Source: Anaerolineales bacterium
GTDB taxonomy: Bacteria; Chloroflexota; Anaerolineae; Anaerolineales; E44-bin32
Direction of reading: 5' to 3'
Assembly: GCA_029210945.1 (NCBI GenBank)
Contig: JARGGH010000012.1
Coordinates: 1-64,000, forward strand
Length of the DNA stretch: 64,000 nucleotides
Shown here one piece after another: positions 25,854 through 34,534 of this stretch; position 1 is the stretch's first letter, and every line of letters begins with the position of its first letter. A program made the translations under genes and the position numbers. The notes below the pieces were generated by a model. That model was not told the origin of the DNA. It ran no database searches and worked only from the letters and a program-made list of their open reading frames with translations.

Positions 25854-27326
25854 ATGACCGAACATCTCAAACCGCTCACGATTTTGCACTCCAACGACAT
25901 GCACGGTGATTTCCTCACCGACTCCGAGAAGGAAAAAGGCAAGCTGATCGGCGGCATGGCCCTCCTTTCCGGTTATCTCAATGACGTGCGCCGCACGGAA
26001 CCCAACGTCCTGTTCCTGATCGCCGGGGACATGCTTCAGGGTTCCCTGATTGACGCCGAACACCAGGGTATTTCCACGGTCGAAATTATGAACTACCTGG
26101 CCCCGGATGCTGTCTCGCTCGGCAACCACGAGTTGGATTACGGCCTGCGCCACCTGCTTTTTCTCGAAAAGATGGCGAACTTTCCAATCGTGAATGCCAA
26201 CCTGTACATCAAGCCTCACCACAAACGACTGATGCGGCCATACCTTGTGATCGAGATTGCCGGCCTGCAAGTGCTGCTGATCGGCGTGATCACCCAGGAA
26301 GTGCTCGAAACACTGGCAATGGAGAGCGACATCGCCACTTTCATCGGCCTGGAAGATGTCCGAGCGGAGGTCGCCCGCGTCTGCAACGCCTACAATCGCG
26401 AGGACATCGACCTGACGATCCTGCTCACGCACATTGGCTACCAGTCGGATGTGGCGCTGGCAGAGATGCTTGACCCGGCGCTGGGCGTCGATCTGATCAT
26501 CGGCGGCCACTCGCACACCATTCTCGACCGGCCGACCGAGATCAACGGGATCCTGATCGCTCAGGCCGGCGTAGGCACGGACCAGATCGGGCGTTTTGAT
26601 TTACTAGTAGACGAGACCACCAACAGCATTCGTTCGTGGAAATGGCAGTTGATCCCGATCCAGTCGGACCTGGCAGAAATGGACCACGAACTGGAGCAGT
26701 TCATCCAGTCTTACGCCGACGATGTCGAACGCAAGTTCAGCCAGATGCTCTGCCGGATGCCACAGCCGCTCAGCCATCCACAGCGCGAGCAGGAAACCGC
26801 TCTGGGCAACCTGGTCGCCGACATCCTGGCCGAAAGGGCGATGGTCGACGTGATGCTGGTGGGCAGCGGTTCATTGCGGGTGAAGGAGTTCGGACCGCTG
26901 GTGACGCTGCGCAGCCTGATGGAAATGTATCCCTATGGCGAACCGCTCTACAAGGTCAGCGTGACCGGTGAGCAATTGCAGCACATCTTCGCTCACTGGA
27001 TGCGCCCGGAGAACCGGGTAGCAGGTGAAAGCGAATGCTTCCAGGTAAACGCTGGCGTACAGGCAAGCTACGTCGACGGAAAGGGACTTCAATCCCTGAT
27101 CGCAGCCGGACAGCCGGTAGAGCCGTCCCGGCTTTACAGCCTGTGCGTACAGGAGTACCACTGGAAGAACAGCCAGACGTCGCTCGGCCTGAGCGAGTCC
27201 GAACTGACAGAACACGGCGGGCCCCGGGTTGTGGCGACATCCTCGCAGGACGTCCTTGAAGAATTTTTCGCCTCCCACCAGAACATCACGGCCGACCTCG
27301 AAGGCCGTCTGCGTTGGAACGAATGA
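25854..27326 (+). CDS. 5'-nucleotidase / bifunctional metallophosphatase
   Basis: About 490 residues from the ATG at 25854, which has AAGGAG five bases upstream. The metallophosphatase domain has LHSNDMHGDF (residues about 10-19), AGDMLQGS, GNHELDYG, TILLTHIG and GGHSHTIL. A 5'-nucleotidase C-terminal domain follows from about 290 (LGNLVADIL, GSGSLRVKEFGP, YPYGEPLYKVSVTG). Relatives hydrolyse nucleotides or cyclic nucleotides, usually outside the cell; here no signal peptide is visible. The same frame is open for another 109 codons upstream (from 25527). Confidence 0.88.
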   Translation: MTEHLKPLTILHSNDMHGDFLTDSEKEKGKLIGGMALLSGYLNDVRRTEPNVLFLIAGDMLQGSLIDAEHQGISTVEIMNYLAPDAVSLGNHELDYGLRHLLFLEKMANFPIVNANLYIKPHHKRLMRPYLVIEIAGLQVLLIGVITQEVLETLAMESDIATFIGLEDVRAEVARVCNAYNREDIDLTILLTHIGYQSDVALAEMLDPALGVDLIIGGHSHTILDRPTEINGILIAQAGVGTDQIGRFDLLVDETTNSIRSWKWQLIPIQSDLAEMDHELEQFIQSYADDVERKFSQMLCRMPQPLSHPQREQETALGNLVADILAERAMVDVMLVGSGSLRVKEFGPLVTLRSLMEMYPYGEPLYKVSVTGEQLQHIFAHWMRPENRVAGESECFQVNAGVQASYVDGKGLQSLIAAGQPVEPSRLYSLCVQEYHWKNSQTSLGLSESELTEHGGPRVVATSSQDVLEEFFASHQNITADLEGRLRWNE

Positions 27327-27503
27327 ACTGAGGATACGGCGCGCCCGGTCGATCTTCTGGGCCGCCACCCCCTCCTCCAGATCGCCATGGGCATCCCTGT
27401 CACTGCCCCTGAAGTGATCATGGGCGCGGCCAGGGCCCTCAGGCCACAGCCCGGGGACAGGAACGCCCCTGATGCAGCATGACTCTACTCTGGTTGTTAG
27501 CCA

Positions 27504-27533
27504 TTGACTGCCCTCTCAGGGGTGTGATACAGT
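27504..27533 (+). promoter_or_regulatory. Promoter of the papain-like lipoprotein gene
   Basis: TTGACT (27504-27509) and TACAGT (27528-27533) are 18 nt apart. A perfect AAGGAGG (27559-27565) then lies eight bases before the ATG at 27574. Confidence 0.55.
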
Positions 27534-27573
27534 ACGGCTCTTTGATTTTGGTTAGTTTAAGGAGGCAGTATCC

Positions 27574-30555
27574 ATGACACGGTCCCTGCGGTTAGCGATC
27601 CTGGTGGTTTTAGCCCTGCTGATGTACGGTTGCAACCTGCCGCTCCCCGAGACGATGCCGGAATACGAGCTCAATGCGCTCCCACAGATAGAGCCGACCG
27701 CTGCGGACCTCGGCGTTCCCGACCTGCAGCCCGCTGGCGTTACGCGCCAGGTGACATCACGCCTACTCAGTCCCCATGAACTTGCAGCACGCCTTGCCGG
27801 TGAGTTCGTCGGTTCGCTGGCTTACGACATCCCCGAGCAATCTGTTCCTGCCACGGATGCCAGCCTCGTGAAGGCAATTCAAATGGATACAGCCTGTGAG
27901 CCCATTATTGTGCAGGGCGACTTCTTCGGCGATGATGGCGTGGATGAAACTTACCACATGGTCTCCCTGCTCGAGTGCAATGGCACCAACTATGTTTCCA
28001 CCGTCAAGGATCAGGAAGGCGACACATGCGGATCTTACGCCCGCATGGCCACCCTGGAAACCATGCTCGGCGTTCGCTATGATCACCTGCGTCCCGAGAC
28101 TCCCGACCACCCCCGTCTGGATTTCCTGCCCATCAATTTCTCAGAAGGTTTTCATCTCTATACCTATCTCAGCAACCACGTCACCGAATCCCCGGCAGTG
28201 ATCGACGGCGTAAACGATGTTGAGTGGAAGGGCGCCAGCCACGAGCAGGTGCTGCCCGATGCCGAGTTCAAGCAGCCCTGGAAAGATTGGGATCCGGCGC
28301 GGGCGCACGCACTTGAACAACACTACGGCCAGGACAGCCCGTACTGCCAGCAGATCATGGCCCCGACCTTCATCGGTCCGGAAGAGGAGGGAGCAAAGTG
28401 GATCCGGAACCACCACAACTACCTCCCCATGATGAACTGCATTCTGGACATCGGCCGGCAGCAGAACGAGGTCCTGGCCGACGTGGTCAATCTAACTCAC
28501 GTGCCGGCCGACATCTGCGTCGATACCCAGACCGGTGAGAGAACGCTCGATTGCAGTGCCCTGTTGTCGGCCGATCACAGTATCGGCAGACCGGGCGACC
28601 GCTATCATGTCAATTACAGCTACGTCGACACCATGATCCGTTTGCTGCTCAATCGGGGAATACCCGTGCGATTGAAAATTAACTGGGATTGGAACAACGA
28701 CCGCCGTGAATTGGTCGACGGCATCGGCAACCAGTATTACAACCTCGAGCGCCTCTACCCGCTCGCTCCTGAAGCCTACCTGAACGATGACGGCAAGTGC
28801 TGCAAGTCCACCAATCATTCCGTCGTCATCATCGGTTACCTGACCGGCCAAGACACAAACCACGATTTCTGGATCATCAAGAACAGCCACGGCAGCAACG
28901 TGACCGGCGCCCGCCAGGCGGATAAATTCGTCATGATCGAGACTCAGAGCACCAGCGGGCCGGTGGGTACACAGGACAGCACGCGCGCTATCATGCCGCT
29001 GTATGGTGATAATTCCAACTTCCATTTCTACACCGACGTCAACTGGTCCCAACTCAACCCGGGCATTGGCAACACAGCTCAAGCCGAAGCCACCCTGGAT
29101 CTGGATCTTTACGATCATGATCAAGACGGCGATACGGTCGTCGACTTCTTCGACAATTGCCCTATGGTTGCCAACCTGGCTCAGGCGGATAAGGACGGCG
29201 ACTTCGTCGGCGATGCCTGTGAATGGCAGGAATGTGAAACGTTTTACGATCGCTACCAGAAGCTTTCCAACCCATACTTCCCCCGCCTGGATATTGATCA
29301 GGACTTCTCTCCCGACGCCTGCGAGAGCAATCCTCCCCCTAGCGGATTTGGCATCCTGACACTGGGAAACGGTGCGCTGCAACGACTGCTACCCTTCTGG
29401 GAGGCAGGCACCAAGTTCGGTGACTGGAACCTGGGGTTGAGGAATCGCGTGCAGGCCATCGGGGATTTCAATGGCGACGAGCTGGATGACTACCTGCTGA
29501 GAAGCAGCTGGGGTATGGGGGTCGTGCTCACAAGGATAGCCATGTCCCCGGATGTCACCAGCGTGCCGCATGGCCAGGCGATCAACGGCTGGGTTTTTTC
29601 CGAGTCGGCCCGCATCATCGGAACCGGTCACTTTAACAACGACCTTCTGGAAGACATTGTCGTTGCCAGTTCTGCTGGTATCGAGATCTTCACATTGAAC
29701 GAGGACAATCAGGTCATCCTGCTGAGGCGCTACGCCAGCGGCAACTGGATCGGAGATTGGCACCTGTCCACCGGTAAGGATGTGGCCGCGGTCGGCTACT
29801 TCAATCTGGATCCATACGCCGACATCCTTGTCCGCTCCGACTGGGGAATCGGCATTCTGAACGGATCGGCGGATGGTTCTCTGGACAGCCTACTCGTAGC
29901 CCCGACTGGATCATGGTTCGGTGAGTGGAACTACAGCCCCACAAATCGCATCACGCTGGCCGATATGGATGGCAACGAAACGACCGACCTGGTCATGCAG
30001 AGCGATTGGGGGCTGGGGGTGCTAACGCTCAACCGCGCCCATCTGCTCGTCAGCATCAACATGGTGCCGGACGACGCCCGGATGGGTGACTGGCGCTACA
30101 ACGCCGAATCCGACCGCATTGTGTCTGTGGGCAACTTCGACGATGATATCAAGGAAGAGTTGATCCTGCAGAGCGATTGGGGGATCGGCGTCATCGAGCG
30201 CACCCAGCATGGTGGAGATCTTGAACACCTGGTCATGCAGAGCTATGCCGGACGTATCGATACGGATTGGAACTTAGGGGCGCAGGATCGCATTATCACC
30301 AGCGGTGATTTTGACGGCGATCTCAGCGATGAATTCGTCATCCGCAGTAGCTGGGGGATCGCCATCATCCAGCTTGAGCCGCTGGAGTCGAATGCCGCTG
30401 GAGATACCCACGAATTCTCGATCCTGCAGATCTACCCGTTCGGGACAGTCCTTTCCGGATGGGAGCTGTCATCATTGAACGTCGTGCACGGCGTGGGCGC
30501 CTTTACAGAACCCGGGGTCGAAAGCCTGCTGGTGGGCACTCACGAGCTGGAGTAG
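27574..30555 (+). CDS. Papain-like (C1) cysteine protease lipoprotein with TSP3 and propeller-like repeats
   Basis: A 993-residue exported protein. Lipobox LLMYGC puts the lipid-bearing Cys at residue 20. Residues about 80-475 form a C1-type protease: Gln147 and Cys152 (KDQEGDTCGSYA), His415 (NHSVVIIGY) and Asn437 (FWIIKNSHG). Then comes a Ca-binding thrombospondin type-3 stretch (515-550: DHDQDGDTVVDFFDNCP) and seven repeats of about 50 residues (595-993), each with a W-aromatic start, a GDFDGD-like Ca loop and a SDWGIGV-like end, as in FG-GAP/integrin-type propellers. It is probably a surface protease tethered to the membrane. The host substrate is unknown. It has its own promoter. Confidence 0.85.
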   Translation: MTRSLRLAILVVLALLMYGCNLPLPETMPEYELNALPQIEPTAADLGVPDLQPAGVTRQVTSRLLSPHELAARLAGEFVGSLAYDIPEQSVPATDASLVKAIQMDTACEPIIVQGDFFGDDGVDETYHMVSLLECNGTNYVSTVKDQEGDTCGSYARMATLETMLGVRYDHLRPETPDHPRLDFLPINFSEGFHLYTYLSNHVTESPAVIDGVNDVEWKGASHEQVLPDAEFKQPWKDWDPARAHALEQHYGQDSPYCQQIMAPTFIGPEEEGAKWIRNHHNYLPMMNCILDIGRQQNEVLADVVNLTHVPADICVDTQTGERTLDCSALLSADHSIGRPGDRYHVNYSYVDTMIRLLLNRGIPVRLKINWDWNNDRRELVDGIGNQYYNLERLYPLAPEAYLNDDGKCCKSTNHSVVIIGYLTGQDTNHDFWIIKNSHGSNVTGARQADKFVMIETQSTSGPVGTQDSTRAIMPLYGDNSNFHFYTDVNWSQLNPGIGNTAQAEATLDLDLYDHDQDGDTVVDFFDNCPMVANLAQADKDGDFVGDACEWQECETFYDRYQKLSNPYFPRLDIDQDFSPDACESNPPPSGFGILTLGNGALQRLLPFWEAGTKFGDWNLGLRNRVQAIGDFNGDELDDYLLRSSWGMGVVLTRIAMSPDVTSVPHGQAINGWVFSESARIIGTGHFNNDLLEDIVVASSAGIEIFTLNEDNQVILLRRYASGNWIGDWHLSTGKDVAAVGYFNLDPYADILVRSDWGIGILNGSADGSLDSLLVAPTGSWFGEWNYSPTNRITLADMDGNETTDLVMQSDWGLGVLTLNRAHLLVSINMVPDDARMGDWRYNAESDRIVSVGNFDDDIKEELILQSDWGIGVIERTQHGGDLEHLVMQSYAGRIDTDWNLGAQDRIITSGDFDGDLSDEFVIRSSWGIAIIQLEPLESNAAGDTHEFSILQIYPFGTVLSGWELSSLNVVHGVGAFTEPGVESLLVGTHELE

Positions 30556-30901
30556 CAACGCGCTCTTCAGTTTAGCTGCGGCCGCTCAGCCTGGAAGGCG
30601 CCGTTGAAACACATGGTAGGCAGCATCATCCAATCGACGCTCGTCTGTGCGCAGTGGGGCGAGATGAACCAGGAATATCAGGCAACTTCCAACAGGTGAT
30701 TTGACGGACGAAGTGAACCCGAAAATTATCGATCAACTGCTTGCCTTCCTACCCGGATTTGAGCAGCCTAGCCGCAAGTTTGTGCGCCGGTGGCACGGCG
30801 GCAAACCGAACAGCGAGGGCGTATCCAGATCCCGTACCTGTTGAGCGGATGTATCGTAGAATGTCCGCTGCAAGACTAGCCTCGTCTTCCCTTATTCGGC
30901 T
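30556..30901. other. Gap with a possible coding remnant
   Basis: No intact gene. A plus-strand frame at 30701-30844 (LTDEVNPKIIDQLLAFLPGFEQ) reads like part of a protein but has no normal start and ends after 47 codons, so it may be a broken gene. Confidence 0.35.
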
Positions 30902-32016
30902 TTACGGGTCCGAAAACGTCGTGGGATTTCCCTCGATAAAGGCCCAACCGTTGGCTGTGAGAGGTCTTTGTGGGTTGCCGCGCCAAGTGTCCCGCTGCAC
31001 AAAACGGCCGAATTCCGATAAGTATCTCGCACGGAGATGCATAAGCCCAGTACGAACGGTCTGCTCACCAGTGAATTGGAAAGCAGTCGATGCAACACCT
31101 TGACTGGAGAGTACGTGTCCTTAGGGCTCGTAGTCCTGAGCTAACCCAACTCCAATATCCGCGGCAATCAGTTGGCGAACGCTACCCAGAGCGTCCAGCA
31201 AGTGATAGAGCCACTCACCCGGCTGCTGCTCCCCGATCCGGCCCATCCCTTACAGACAGGCATTCGTGCCATCGGAAAGCACATGCGTCAGGGTGCGGTT
31301 GAGATCGAGAGCATACTGTGTGGCCACTCCGTTGAAGGTTAACGTGAGGTGGTCACCATGCCCGTTATATGAGTACCCGTACACATTCCCGCCCTCCACT
31401 AACCCGGTGAGCCGATTGGCATGGTCGTAGCAATAGGTCGAGTCGCCATCGGTGAGCAGGTTGCCGCTGGCAGACCAGGAAAAATCCACCCCGCTCACGC
31501 TTGTCAGGCGATCTGCATTGTCGTAGACGTAAGTGCTGTCTTCGTCGATGGTTTGCTCCGAGAGCCGGTTGCCCACAGCGTCATAGGTATAGTGGAATAA
31601 TTCCCCCGTTGAATAGTCGGAGGCAGTTAGCCGGTTCAGGGGGTTGTAGGAGTAGTCAATCGTGACATCGACTTCCCCAACGCCGCCGGGGATTTCCACC
31701 ATTGCCTCGACGTATCCGGGGATCGTGCAGTGGTTTGCCTCCCAACTCCAGAAGTGAGTCCCGTTTAGGTCGCTCCGGAATCGGTAATCTCCCTGCGGCA
31801 TGGTGAAGGACGTCTCGCCGTTGGAATCCGTCGTGCCGTAGTATCCGGCGTAGCTTTCCCCATTGAAAGCGTACCCAGGCAGGTCGGGGTACGGAGAGCC
31901 GGTCTCGCTCGCCACCGTCACGACGATCGGGATCGTCACGGTGCCGTTCGCCAGCGTGCAGCCTGGCACTGTGCAGCGGTTCGCCTCACACCGGCAAGTC
32001 GTGGATATTACCGAGG
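30902..32016 (-). pseudogene. Rhs/YD-repeat protein, fragment with nonsense codons
   Basis: From about 32000 down, the minus strand encodes two related modules (CEANRCTVPGC, then EANHCTIPGYVEAMVEIP), YD repeats (IDYSYNPLNRLTASDY, YTYDAVGNRL, YVYDNADRLTSV) and the Rhs core. The frame is interrupted by TAA at 31252-31250 and TAA at 31123-31121. Past these it still reads GMGRIGEQQPGEWLYHLLDA, LGSVRQL, FQFTGEQTVRTGLMHLRARY and EGNPTTFSDP, ending in TAA at 30904-30902. It lacks its large N-terminal part and is cut at the tRNA-Arg gene. The C-terminal toxin region cannot be recognised. Confidence 0.85.
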
Positions 32017-32090
32017 CGCCCCTGCCGCGATTCGAACGCGGAACCTATGGATTAGAAGTCCATTGCTCTGTCCAATTGAGCTACAGGGGC
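32017..32090 (-). tRNA. tRNA-Arg (UCU)
   Basis: A complete 74-nt cloverleaf on the minus strand: acceptor GCCCCTG pairs with CAGGGGC, D-arm GCTCAATTGGACAGAGC, anticodon stem ATGGA/TCCAT with loop CTTCTAA (anticodon TCT), T-arm CCGCG-TTCGAAT-CGCGG and discriminator G. CCA is not encoded. An Rhs fragment starts directly after its 3' end. Confidence 0.97.
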
Positions 32091-32099
32091 TCGTTCAGT

Positions 32100-32128
32100 A
32101 TTGTAGGTGATTCTTGAATACGGATCAA
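32100..32128 (-). promoter_or_regulatory. Promoter of tRNA-Arg
   Basis: On the minus strand TTGATC (32128-32123), 17 nt, then TACAAT (32105-32100), ten bases before the tRNA 5' end. It overlaps the last codons of the upstream gene. Confidence 0.6.
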
Positions 32129-32571
32129 TCCGTGAATACTGGACGGATCCCTTTATATACTCGCTGACCGGAGAGCGTGCGCAGGATCACCCGCGCCGGT
32201 CGATCCAGCTTCTCACCGAGCTCAGCCGGCGACATGGGAATGTTGCCGTTCGACAGGAACACCCTGAACACGGCGTTAACCAGGCTCGTCTGGGGGGTCA
32301 GATAGTCATCCTGGAGCGCACAGTGGGTTATCAGCGTGTGTTGAATGCCCAGCACACGCGTGACCTCAGCCGTCTCGGGGTGCACCGTATCCACCATTGC
32401 ATCAGCATCGATCTCCGCGTATGCATCCTGGTGCTCGGGGCAGAGATGGCTGCGCAGGTACACGTCCAGATCGCGGTCGGATCGCTCCCACCAGTCGTAG
32501 TCGATGTGGAACTTCGTATCTTCGGTCGACCGGAGCAGTTTGCGCGGTCCTGAGCCAGTCTTCGCGCTCAT
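32125..32571 (-). CDS. Uncharacterised protein with C-terminal winged-helix-like segment
   Basis: A 148-residue protein not assigned to a named family. The N-terminal half is acidic and carries a C-x-x-H pair (LCPEHQDAY). The C-terminal segment (PMSPAELGEKLDRPARVILRTLSGQRVYKGIRPV) reads like a winged helix, with helix, turn, helix and a basic wing. Its start overlaps the stop of the preceding 531-residue gene by four bases (ATGA), so the two make one operon and probably one function. Confidence 0.7.
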   Translation of the reverse strand: MSAKTGSGPRKLLRSTEDTKFHIDYDWWERSDRDLDVYLRSHLCPEHQDAYAEIDADAMVDTVHPETAEVTRVLGIQHTLITHCALQDDYLTPQTSLVNAVFRVFLSNGNIPMSPAELGEKLDRPARVILRTLSGQRVYKGIRPVFTD

Positions 32572-34163
32572 GATTTACCCCAGGCTGTAGGCTCGAAACG
32601 CCAGTAAAGGTCACCGACGTGTTCGTAATATGGTCGTGTGACCAGTTCCTGAAAGACCGCGGCCGGAGGCTGGCGGTTTACGACGTTGACCGCTGCGTAG
32701 AGCGTCTGGGCATGCACCGCGCCCTGGGGCGTCAGCTTGGCCAGATCTCGGAAGATGGTGGCGACGGTGTAGTCAAGCGGGGTCTTGTTCTTCTCTTGCT
32801 TCATCCACACTTCATCGATGACCTGCTTATCAACCAGACCGATGACCATCAGGTCATCGTATGCCGTGCCAACCGGCTGCTTGAGCATCGTGAAACCGAC
32901 CTGGCTGCCCTCGCTGACGCTGACCGTCCGGATCCAATCGTTGCGCATCCGGCGATCAAGTGTCTCGACAACAACCTGCCCGGCTTTTTCACCTTTCTGC
33001 ACTCGGACCAGCCCGCCAACCGGGACATCGTATTCGCGATACCATTCTTCAAGCCCGAAGACATATCCGTGCTCGCGCACAACCCAACCGGGGAACGTCT
33101 CGCCACTGTGCCCATCGACGAGCACAAAACGGATGCGCGGCGCCTCATAGGCTGTCGGGAAGAGCGGTTTCAAACGTTCGGAGAGCGGCAGCGCGCCGAC
33201 ACGCCAGTGCGGGAAGATCAGCGAGATCGTGACCTCATCTTCCGGAGGTTCATTTAATTCGATTTCGCTCAGTTCATCGTCCAACCGGCCTTCCAATTCG
33301 ATCAATTCAGGCATGAAGCGGCTGCGATCGATAGGCTCTCCGTCATAATTGAGCCGTGGAGGGACAAACTGCACCTCCGGCGGCTCAAGCCGGTGCAAGA
33401 ACCAGAGGATCTCACCCGCAGGACCAACCTCATCGAAGCGTTGATCCTCTTGCAGCGCGTAATTCAATGAGAACTCTGCAAGTTGGGGGGAAAGGTTGGA
33501 TGGGAGCTCGACGTGCTCCAATAGATCCTGGGTTGGAAGCGGCCCACCGCTGGAGACATCCAGAACCGCCTCGGCAAGATTGAGATAACCTTCGTTGATG
33601 TCTGCAACCAGCGCCCGCGGGAACCACTTCCAGGCAATCCGGACGATTTCGTCCGTCTGTTCGAGGCGAGCTTCAAGACGTGCCTCGATCTCATCACCAT
33701 AATGTTCGAGTACCGATTCAGGTGTTTGTAATGCTTCTTCTTCGGCCTTGATCTCGGGCGGATTGTTCAGCGCGTGGTCCTCAAGCCCGGCCGCGAATTC
33801 CCGATTGCGGCCGTTGTCCTCGAAATCAACCTCGATGACCTCAAATGCACCGATGTCGGGGTTCTTACCTGGACGCTGTCCGACAACCTCCCCAACCATG
33901 TTGTCGAGGGCGGGGAAAGCCAGCTTCTGACCAACTTCGTAGGAACCTTTTGGTAAGTAGATGTCATGCTTCGGGGCCCGGGCTGCCTTGGCTTCCTTCT
34001 CCAGCCGCTTCAGGTGGCGTTCGACGAGCGCGCGGCTCATCTCCGTGCTGGTGAGAGGGACCTCCCGCTCAAGCAAGTAATTGATGATGAAGTCGATATC
34101 AGGATCTTCGACGTCGAAGTTTGCCCAATACGTGTCGGTAGAAAGTGTGGCAGAAACAGTCAT
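32568..34163 (-). CDS. Uncharacterised 531-residue protein, partner of the 148-residue protein
   Basis: No named family recognised. Residues 15-60 (DPDIDFIINYLLEREVPLTS then TEMSRALVERHLKRLEKEAK) look like a winged-helix unit. A beta-rich segment at about 70-115 (SYEVGQKLAFPALDNMVGEVV) follows. The centre is acidic and rich in Glu/Leu/Pro. The C-terminus (ATIFRDLAKLTPQGAVHAQTLYAAVN) again looks like a winged helix. There is no signal peptide or membrane helix, so the protein is cytoplasmic, and the layout suggests nucleic acid binding; this is inference only. Confidence 0.7.
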   Translation of the reverse strand: MTVSATLSTDTYWANFDVEDPDIDFIINYLLEREVPLTSTEMSRALVERHLKRLEKEAKAARAPKHDIYLPKGSYEVGQKLAFPALDNMVGEVVGQRPGKNPDIGAFEVIEVDFEDNGRNREFAAGLEDHALNNPPEIKAEEEALQTPESVLEHYGDEIEARLEARLEQTDEIVRIAWKWFPRALVADINEGYLNLAEAVLDVSSGGPLPTQDLLEHVELPSNLSPQLAEFSLNYALQEDQRFDEVGPAGEILWFLHRLEPPEVQFVPPRLNYDGEPIDRSRFMPELIELEGRLDDELSEIELNEPPEDEVTISLIFPHWRVGALPLSERLKPLFPTAYEAPRIRFVLVDGHSGETFPGWVVREHGYVFGLEEWYREYDVPVGGLVRVQKGEKAGQVVVETLDRRMRNDWIRTVSVSEGSQVGFTMLKQPVGTAYDDLMVIGLVDKQVIDEVWMKQEKNKTPLDYTVATIFRDLAKLTPQGAVHAQTLYAAVNVVNRQPPAAVFQELVTRPYYEHVGDLYWRFEPTAWGKS

Positions 34164-34231
34164 AAAATGTGTGTATAACCTTAACGGGGAAATACCTGGC
34201 CATTATACTACATGCAACCGAGGTTGATGAT

Positions 34232-34477
34232 ATGGAAAAGAAATTCAATGTGGTGGCGACGGTGTCAGGCAAATTAGAAGCCGACATCGTGAGCGGTATG
34301 CTCGAAGCACAGGGCATCGAAACGATGCTCTCCTATGAAGCCGCCGGAACGGCGTACGGATTCGGGGTTGGCAGGCTGGCCCGGGTGGAGATCCTCGTCC
34401 GCACTGAACAAACTGCGGAGGCGGAAGCGATCCTCGAAGACTACCAGACTGGCAAATACATCGACGGGGACGACTGA
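34232..34477 (+). CDS. DUF2007-type small protein
   Basis: An 81-residue protein with the DUF2007 pattern: VVATVSGKLEADIVSGMLEAQGIETMLSYEA, then RVEILVRTEQTAEAEAILEDY. These small ferredoxin-fold proteins are annotated as putative signal-transducing proteins without firm function. The start at 34232 is preferred because upstream codons lack a ribosome site. It is divergent from the 531-residue gene. Confidence 0.8.
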   Translation: MEKKFNVVATVSGKLEADIVSGMLEAQGIETMLSYEAAGTAYGFGVGRLARVEILVRTEQTAEAEAILEDYQTGKYIDGDD

Positions 34478-34534
34478 GCGGGATTCTTGATCTGGCGGTC
34501 CGGCCCGACCCTGGCAACAAAGCTGGTGTCGCTC

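Noticed and set aside
25833..26516. 227-codon minus-strand frame opposite the nucleotidase
   Set aside because: Antisense to conserved metallophosphatase motifs.
28492..29382. 296-codon minus-strand frame inside the papain-like gene
   Set aside because: The plus-strand catalytic motifs and repeats are clear, so this is a shadow.
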